Assembly: GCA_023100825.1 (NCBI GenBank)
Contig: CP095846.1
Span: 1,922,001-1,986,000, forward strand
DNA length: 64,000 nucleotides
Reading direction: 5' to 3'
Source of the DNA: Nocardioidaceae bacterium SCSIO 66511
GTDB taxonomy: Bacteria > Actinomycetota > Actinomycetes > Propionibacteriales > Nocardioidaceae
The notes under the pieces were generated by a model, which saw nothing but the letters and a program-made list of their open reading frames with translations, was not told the origin of the DNA and did not search any database. Numbering within the stretch: position 1 is the stretch's first letter; each line of letters starts with the position of its first letter. Made by a program: the position numbers and the translations under genes. Positions 59,374-64,000 of this stretch are shown piece after piece.

Positions 59374-61211
59374 CGGCTGGCGATCTCGATCTCAGGTACG
59401 ACGCGCAACGGGTGCCGCGGGCGACCGGGCTGCTCGCCGAGTTCAACCGCGCAGGAGTCTTGGCGGCGGCCGACGTGCATGTTGCGGAGGCACTCGGGCG
59501 GCTCGGTGGAGAGGATTCAGCCGAGGTTCTGTTGGCCGCGGCAATGGCCGTACGCTCGGTGCGACTCGGCTCTGCATGCGTCGACCTCTCGACGGTTCAG
59601 GACACGACGGTCGTCGAAGACGTCGCGATCGCCGAGCTTGCGTGGCCTACTACGGCGAGTTGGTGCGATGCGGTTGCACGCAGCCCGCTGATTGCTTCGG
59701 GCGGCGATGACCCAGTCGGTGTGCCGCTGCGTCTCGAGGGTTCTGCGCTCTACCTCGACCGCTATTGGCGAGATGAGCGTCTCGTCGCCGAAACAATCGA
59801 TGCAACCCACGTCCGTACCCCGCCGACGGTCGACGAGGATCGCCTGGGCGGAGCAGTGGCCCGACTGTTCGGAGAGGAAGGCGCCGACCGGCAGCGACTC
59901 GCCGCCGTGATCGCGGTGCGTCGCTGGTTCAGCGTGATCGCTGGTGGGCCGGGCACAGGGAAGACGACGACTGTCGCGAGGCTCCTTGCGCTATTGGCCG
60001 ATCAGCCTGGCCCACCGCCGCGTATCGCTCTTGCGGCGCCGACCGGCCGAGCCGCGGCGCGCCTGTTCGAGGCAGTGACCTCGGTATCGGAAGGCTTCGA
60101 GAGCGGCGATCGCGACCGGGTCAGCGGTGTACGCGCACAGACGTTGCATCGCCTTCTTGGTTGGAAACCCGGATCGCGTACCCGCTTCCGCCATGACAAC
60201 ACCAACCCGCTTCCGTACGATGCGGTGATCGTCGATGAAGCATCGATGGTCTCGCTGACGATGATGGCCCGGTTGGTCGACGCGTTGCGGACTGACGCCC
60301 GGTTGGTGCTGGTCGGGGATCCCGACCAGCTCGCATCGGTCGAGGTCGGCGCGGTGCTCGGTGACCTCGTCAGGCGAGACGCCGTCGCCGATACGACGCC
60401 GGTCGACACGTCGCTCGTAGAGCGAGATGTGGCCGACCTCGACTCGTCAGATCGTCATGCAGTGTTGGCCTCCGGGGTCGTACGCCTATCGCATGTGTAT
60501 CGGTTCTCCGGCGAGATCGAGTCGCTCGCCGAGGGCGTACGCGCGGGCGACTCGGATGCGGTGCTCGCGCTATTGGACCGCGGATCGCAGAGCGTGGAGC
60601 TGGTTGCGGAGGACTCGCTCGGCGCCCTGCGTGCTGATGTCGCGCGTGCTGGGGGAGAGGTGGTCGGCGCCGCGCGCGCGGGTGAGCCAGCTCTGGCGGT
60701 CGACGCTCTCGGCGGCCATCGGCTGCTGTGCGCTCACCGCGAAGGCCCGTACGGTGTCGCGCGTTGGAGTCTGCGCGTCGAGGAGTGGCTGCGCGATGAC
60801 ATCGGCGGGTACGGCGCCGACGGGACTTGGTACGTCGGGCGTCCGCTGCTCGTGACGGCAAATGACTATCGGCTCGGCCTGTTCAATGGCGACACCGGAG
60901 TGGTCGTCGACGTCGACGGCGCAGCGCGCGCGGCGTTCCGCCGTGCGGGAGGGCTCGACGTACTCCCGACGAACCGGCTCGCCGAGGTGCAGACGATGCA
61001 CGCGATGTCGGTACATCGCAGCCAGGGCAGCCAGTTCGACCGCGTCACGCTGATCCTGCCGCCGTCCGATTCGCCGATCCTCACCCGCGAACTGCTCTAC
61101 ACCGCCGTCACCCGGGCGAAGGAGCACGTACGCATCGTCGGCACCCGCGAGGCGCTGGCACTGGCGATCGAGCGGCCGATCGTACGGGCCAGCGGCCTTC
61201 GTACCCGTTGA
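59370..61211 (+). CDS. recD: exodeoxyribonuclease V alpha subunit RecD
   Basis: The 613-residue SF1B helicase has Walker A G-G-P-G-T-G-K-T-T (192-200), motif Ia A-P-T-G-R-A-A, motif II V-D-E-A-S-M-V, motif III G-D-P-D-Q-L-A-S-V-E-V-G and the C-terminal S-V-H-R-S-Q-G-S-Q-F-D and Y-T-A-V-T-R-A-K. This is RecD of the RecBCD complex, a 5'-3' motor. GTG 59370 overlaps recB's stop by 4 bp. A 57-bp palindrome begins 6 nt after its stop, probably ending the operon. Confidence 0.95.
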   Translation: MTAGDLDLRYDAQRVPRATGLLAEFNRAGVLAAADVHVAEALGRLGGEDSAEVLLAAAMAVRSVRLGSACVDLSTVQDTTVVEDVAIAELAWPTTASWCDAVARSPLIASGGDDPVGVPLRLEGSALYLDRYWRDERLVAETIDATHVRTPPTVDEDRLGGAVARLFGEEGADRQRLAAVIAVRRWFSVIAGGPGTGKTTTVARLLALLADQPGPPPRIALAAPTGRAAARLFEAVTSVSEGFESGDRDRVSGVRAQTLHRLLGWKPGSRTRFRHDNTNPLPYDAVIVDEASMVSLTMMARLVDALRTDARLVLVGDPDQLASVEVGAVLGDLVRRDAVADTTPVDTSLVERDVADLDSSDRHAVLASGVVRLSHVYRFSGEIESLAEGVRAGDSDAVLALLDRGSQSVELVAEDSLGALRADVARAGGEVVGAARAGEPALAVDALGGHRLLCAHREGPYGVARWSLRVEEWLRDDIGGYGADGTWYVGRPLLVTANDYRLGLFNGDTGVVVDVDGAARAAFRRAGGLDVLPTNRLAEVQTMHAMSVHRSQGSQFDRVTLILPPSDSPILTRELLYTAVTRAKEHVRIVGTREALALAIERPIVRASGLRTR

Positions 61212-61217
61212 CCGGGA

Positions 61218-61276
61218 GAGTTCGGCGCGTAGTCGTTGGTGTACGCCGTACGTATCAACGACTACGCACCGAACTC
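61218..61276. repeat. 57-bp palindrome, copy E
   Basis: The arms 61218-61238 and 61256-61276 are 21 nt and pair with one mismatch (cgcgc for tgcgt on the left). The core is 57 bp with a 17-nt loop. It lies 6 nt after the recD stop and 17 nt before the stop of the convergent MFS gene, as expected for a shared terminator. Confidence 0.9.
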
Positions 61277-61293
61277 ACTGTGCGCCGAGACTG

Positions 61294-62607
61294 TCAGCGG
61301 CGTGAGGATGCCTGCTCGGACTGGTCGATCGCGCCCGATGCACCGCCGAACTCATCGGCGACCTCGCCGGCGACGTCGGCCGGGTCGTCGTGCTCGGATG
61401 CCGGGTGACCGTCTTCGTCGAGTCCCTTGTCGGCGTGCTGCAGCATCGTGTGTGCGCTGAGGAGTACGCCCACCGCGCAGAACACCGCAAGCGAGCCGAG
61501 CGCGAATGGCACGTGCAGGTTGAAGTGTTCGACGAGCTTGCCGGCGGCGAATGGCGCAAGGCCGCCGCCGATGAACCGGACGAACCCGTACGCGGCCGAT
61601 GCGACCGGACGCTCGACCGGCGACACGATCATCACGGCCTGGGTGGTGAGCGTGTTGTTGATGCCGATGAAGATGCCCGCGATGATCACGGCGGTCACCA
61701 GTACGGCCCGGGTGTCGGGCCAGATCGCTATGACCGCGAGGTCGATTGCGAAGAGCGTGAGCGCTACGTACAGCGACGGTCCGGTGCCGTATCGGGCCTG
61801 CAAGCGCGGGGCACCTGCGACGGAGAAGATCGCGACCAGCAGACCCCACCCGAAGAAGACGAAGCCGAGCTGAATTGCCGACAGCTCCATCGGGAACGGC
61901 GCATACCCGAGCATGGTGAAGAAGCCCCAGTTGTACAGGAGGGCAGCAATGCTCATCTTCAGCAACCCGCGATGCCGAAGTGCCTTGAGTGGTGCGGATA
62001 TCGAGGTGTGGTGTGTTGGTTTGGGTGTCGCGGGCAGCAGGATCAACGTGGCGACGAGCGCGATACCCATCAGCACGGAGACGCCGAAGAACGGCCCGCG
62101 CCAGCTGATATCGCCGAGGAGCCCGCCCAACAGCGGACCGGCCGCGATGCCGAGTCCGAGCGCCGCTTCGTACAAGACGATCGCGCCGGCGAAACCGCCA
62201 TGCGCGGAAGCGACGATGACAGCGAGCGAGGTGGCGATGAAGAGGGCGTTGCCGAGTCCCCAGCCGGCGCGGAAGCCGATGATGCCGCCGATCGACTGGG
62301 AGAAGCCGGCCAGTGCCGAGAACGTCACGATGATCGCGAGGCCGGCGATGAGCGTACGTTTGGCTCCGAGTCGACTGGAGACCCAGTTCGTGACGAGCAT
62401 CGCGACGGCTGTGACGACCAGATAGCTGGTGAACAGCAGGGTGACCTGGCTGGGGGAGGCGTCGAGCTGCGACGAAAGTGCGGGCAGGATCGGGTCTACG
62501 AGACCGATGCCCATGAAGGAGATCACGCAGGCGAAAGCGACTGCGTACACCGCCTTGGGCTGGCGGAACATGCTGCTGCCGCCGTGTTCGGTCGTGGGCG
62601 CTGTCAC
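61294..62607 (-). CDS. MFS transporter
   Basis: A 437-residue, 12-helix protein. TM1 has F-M-G-I-G-L-V-D-P-I-L-P-A-L, the typical start of a drug/metabolite exporter, and motif A is S-S-R-L-G-A-K-R-T. After TM12 there is a long charged tail (D-K-G-L-D-E-D-G-H and acidic runs). GTG 62607 overlaps the MarR stop by 4 bp, so the two are co-translated and MarR likely represses the transporter. The substrate is unknown. Confidence 0.9.
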   Translation of the reverse strand: MTAPTTEHGGSSMFRQPKAVYAVAFACVISFMGIGLVDPILPALSSQLDASPSQVTLLFTSYLVVTAVAMLVTNWVSSRLGAKRTLIAGLAIIVTFSALAGFSQSIGGIIGFRAGWGLGNALFIATSLAVIVASAHGGFAGAIVLYEAALGLGIAAGPLLGGLLGDISWRGPFFGVSVLMGIALVATLILLPATPKPTHHTSISAPLKALRHRGLLKMSIAALLYNWGFFTMLGYAPFPMELSAIQLGFVFFGWGLLVAIFSVAGAPRLQARYGTGPSLYVALTLFAIDLAVIAIWPDTRAVLVTAVIIAGIFIGINNTLTTQAVMIVSPVERPVASAAYGFVRFIGGGLAPFAAGKLVEHFNLHVPFALGSLAVFCAVGVLLSAHTMLQHADKGLDEDGHPASEHDDPADVAGEVADEFGGASGAIDQSEQASSRR

Positions 62608-63071
62608 CGAGGGTCCTCCTTGTGGCTGGTGTGTACGTGTGCCGCGTCGGCGAGGCGCCGTAGCGCTGGAAGCGCGTCGACGAGCCGGTCGAGGTCGTCG
62701 GGTTCGAGGGTGCCGACCATTTGCGCGATCGTGCCGGCGTAGTGCTGCAGCCGCTTGCCGACCAGCGCTTCGCCGGACAGGGTCAGGCCGATGATGACTG
62801 CGCGACGGTCGCTCGGGTCGGGCGTGCGGTTGACGAGGGACTGGGCTTCGAGGCGGCGTACGAGACCGGTCATGGCGGGCTGGGTGACCGCCTCGCGATC
62901 GGCGAGCGCGGTGAGGCGCATCGGGCCGAGCCGGTAGAGAGCTCCAAGAGTCGACGCCGCCGTGCGGCTCAGGCTGGAGTCGGGAGTGATCCGACGCCAG
63001 GCGAGCAACAGCGAGTCGAGCACCTCGGTCGCCTCTGTCAGCGGGGCGGAGACCGGCGTACGTTGTGGCAC
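62604..63071 (-). CDS. MarR-family transcriptional regulator
   Basis: The 155-residue protein has the MarR winged helix: L-G-A-L-Y-R-L-G-P-M-R-L-T-A-L-A-D-R-E-A-V-T-Q-P-A-M-T-G-L-V-R-R-L-E and the wing S-D-R-R-A-V-I-I-G-L-T. GTG 63071 is the first start. It is in an operon with the MFS gene. The 97-bp gap to the VapB gene contains CACGTG but no clear MarR palindrome. It probably senses the exported compound. Confidence 0.92.
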   Translation of the reverse strand: MPQRTPVSAPLTEATEVLDSLLLAWRRITPDSSLSRTAASTLGALYRLGPMRLTALADREAVTQPAMTGLVRRLEAQSLVNRTPDPSDRRAVIIGLTLSGEALVGKRLQHYAGTIAQMVGTLEPDDLDRLVDALPALRRLADAAHVHTSHKEDPR

Positions 63072-63131
63072 GCAACCAGTTGTATCACGTGCTTATGTAA
63101 TTCCACGATTCGCCGTCGGTGACGCCGGAGA

Positions 63132-63161
63132 TTGATTCTGCATGCTGTACGCAGGCATAAT
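63132..63161 (+). promoter_or_regulatory. putative promoter for vapBC, leaderless
   Basis: TTGATT (63132-63137) and CATAAT (63156-63161) are spaced 18 bp. The predicted start is at or next to the A of ATG 63168, so the message would have no leader and no ribosome site is needed, as seen. Confidence 0.5.
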
Positions 63162-63167
63162 GCAAGC

Positions 63168-63407
63168 ATGGTCCAGCTCACGATCCGCGACGTACCCGTC
63201 GAGGTCAAAGAAGCACTCGCGTCCGCAGCGACCTCGCGGGGCCAGTCGTTGCAGGCGTACGCGCTCGGCGTACTCAAACGCGAGGCGGATTTCATGACCA
63301 ACGCCGACCTCATCGCCGAGGTGGATCTCGACCGCGCACACCTCGCAGGTGAGGATGCGCCCGACGCAGCGGAGATCATCGACCTCGAACGCAAGCGTCG
63401 CGAGTGA
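63168..63407 (+). CDS. VapB/FitA-like antitoxin (ribbon-helix-helix)
   Basis: A 79-residue protein with the ribbon-helix-helix V-Q-L-T-I-R-D-V-P-V-E-V-K-E-A-L, then S-L-Q-A-Y-A. A toxin-binding C-terminal helix (D-L-E-R-K-R-R-E) ends it. FitA-type antitoxins repress their own promoter with the toxin. ATG 63168 has no ribosome site, but a -10 box ends 7 nt before it, so translation may be leaderless. The VapC gene starts in its last 4 bp. Confidence 0.85.
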   Translation: MVQLTIRDVPVEVKEALASAATSRGQSLQAYALGVLKREADFMTNADLIAEVDLDRAHLAGEDAPDAAEIIDLERKRRE

Positions 63408-63799
63408 TTGTCGTCGACGCGTCGGCGCTCACCGAGATGCTGGCGTTCGCCGGGGAGAGGGGTGAAGCCGCCGCCCGTGCGCTCGGGCGAGACGTCGAGT
63501 GGTGCGCCCCCGCGCACTGGTCGGCGGAGGTGTTCTCCGCGATCCGAGGGCTCACGCTCGGCGGCCAGCTCAGCGACGCTGCCGGGCGACAAGCCGTTGC
63601 TCGAATCCCGCGCCTGACCATCGATGGAGTCGGCCTCGAAGGGCTCATGGGGCAGATGTGGGCGTTGCGTCCGGAGATCAGCGGCTACGACTCTGCGTAC
63701 GTTGCGCTCGCTCGCTTGCGTTGTCTGACCCTGGTCACGGCCGATGGGCGGTTGGCGCGAGCGGCCGTGCGCCATTGTCGGGTCGAGGCGCTGCATTGA
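63404..63799 (+). CDS. VapC-type PIN-domain toxin
   Basis: A 131-residue PIN nuclease with the four acidic residues Asp5 (V-V-D-A-S), Glu42 (S-A-E-V-F), Asp96 (Y-D-S-A-Y) and Asp114 (T-A-D-G-R-L). The set is complete, so it is probably an active RNase that cleaves tRNA or rRNA. GTG 63404 overlaps the antitoxin stop by 4 bp. It makes a complete module with the RHH gene, unlike the vapC remnant at 32761. Confidence 0.88.
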   Translation: MIVVDASALTEMLAFAGERGEAAARALGRDVEWCAPAHWSAEVFSAIRGLTLGGQLSDAAGRQAVARIPRLTIDGVGLEGLMGQMWALRPEISGYDSAYVALARLRCLTLVTADGRLARAAVRHCRVEALH

Positions 63800-63848
63800 T
63801 CCCCGTGGCGTGTGCGGGGCGACGGACCTGTCGCCGTAGGCTGGTCGG

Positions 63849-64000
63849 GTGCCCTTTGCACTCACCTTGCTCGACGGCGTGCGCTGGCGTGGCGAACCGC
63901 TGGTCGGCGAGCGTCCGCGCGCGCTCATCGAGGCGCTGGTCGAGGCCGGCCCCACCGGCCTGTCCACCGATGCCCTGGTCGACGCGGTCTGGGCAGACAA
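63849..64000 (+). CDS. BTAD/SARP-type regulator, N-terminal fragment
   Basis: The first 50 residues are visible; the gene runs off the right edge. The V-P-F-A-L-T-L-L-D-G-V-R-W-R-G start leads to R-P-R-A-L-I-E-A-L-V-E-A and L-S-T-D-A-L-V-D-A-V-W-A. This is the winged helix of AfsR/SARP-type (BTAD) regulators, which often control secondary metabolism. GTG 63849 lacks a strong ribosome site. The rest, including BTAD or NB-ARC domains, is outside the window. Confidence 0.7.
   Translation, partial: MPFALTLLDGVRWRGEPLVGERPRALIEALVEAGPTGLSTDALVDAVWAD

Noticed and set aside
10677-61276. The palindromes as ends of an insertion sequence
   Set aside because: No transposase gene or target duplication is visible; each is a short stand-alone hairpin.
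63072-63131. MarR operator at the CACGTG near 63098
   Set aside because: The flanks are not symmetrical around the hexamer, so the match is only six bases.
63038-64000. A minus-strand frame of 320 codons at the right end
   Set aside because: It is antisense to the complete vapBC pair and the BTAD gene and has no start site or domain pattern.
1-64000. CRISPR arrays, tRNA, rRNA or replication origins
   Set aside because: No regularly spaced repeat units, cloverleaf sequences or DnaA-box clusters were noticed by eye; a computed search would be needed to exclude small RNAs.

Overview
The window is high-GC DNA from an actinomycete. GTG starts are common, genes are packed with 1-8 bp stop/start overlaps, and the -10/-35 boxes and gene families (DUF6318, B12-dependent NrdJ with NrdR, actinobacterial RecBCD, WYL and BTAD regulators) are of that phylum. 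Gene content and codon style point loosely to Propionibacteriales/Nocardioidaceae; no rRNA gene is present to confirm it.

Layout. 1-6.9 kb: end of an L-2-hydroxyglutarate-oxidase-like gene, an FAH-family hydrolase, a divergent TetR/MFS pair, a DapA-like aldolase with an atypical SDR, and two exported proteins. 7.1-10.7 kb: nrdR-nrdJ behind a promoter and a pair of NrdR boxes. 10.7-13.8 kb: a DUF559 nuclease-like gene between two copies of a 57-bp palindrome, then a WYL regulator divergent from an alpha/beta hydrolase. 13.9-19.9 kb: a five-gene organosulfur oxygenase/flavin reductase operon divergent from a LysR gene. 20-28 kb: a GntR-FCD regulator, an NTF2-like gene and a five-gene catabolic operon (CoA transferase, hydantoinase A and B, cysteine hydrolase, HMG-CoA-lyase-like). 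28.1-32.2 kb: a siderophore-type ABC importer with an MFS protein. 32.3-37.1 kb: an amide/peptide operon (alpha/beta peptidase, APC permease, acetamidase-type amidase) divergent from a GntR gene. 37.3-38.8 kb: an autoinhibited Fic protein with an N-terminal AbiEi-like region and tandem operators. 38.9-44.4 kb: a BMP-type ABC importer and GntR. 44.6-50.8 kb: a TauABC-type importer with 3-hydroxyisobutyrate-dehydrogenase-like, mandelate-racemase-type and aldehyde dehydrogenase genes. 50.8-51.5 kb: a decayed HipBA module. 51.5-61.2 kb: a second acetamidase-type gene and recC-recB-recD. 61.3-64 kb: MarR/MFS, a VapBC pair and the start of a BTAD-type regulator.

Taken together, the region is a run of local uptake-plus-catabolism operons for amides, cyclic ureides/amides, organosulfur compounds and hydroxy acids, each with its own regulator, interspersed with toxin-antitoxin modules and remnants. 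The most unusual structural signal is a family of five palindromes (20-bp arms, exactly 17-nt loops) placed just after stop codons. A separate 36-bp perfect stem lies after the FAH gene. The most unusual gene is the AbiEi-like/Fic fusion with two operators 31 bp apart.
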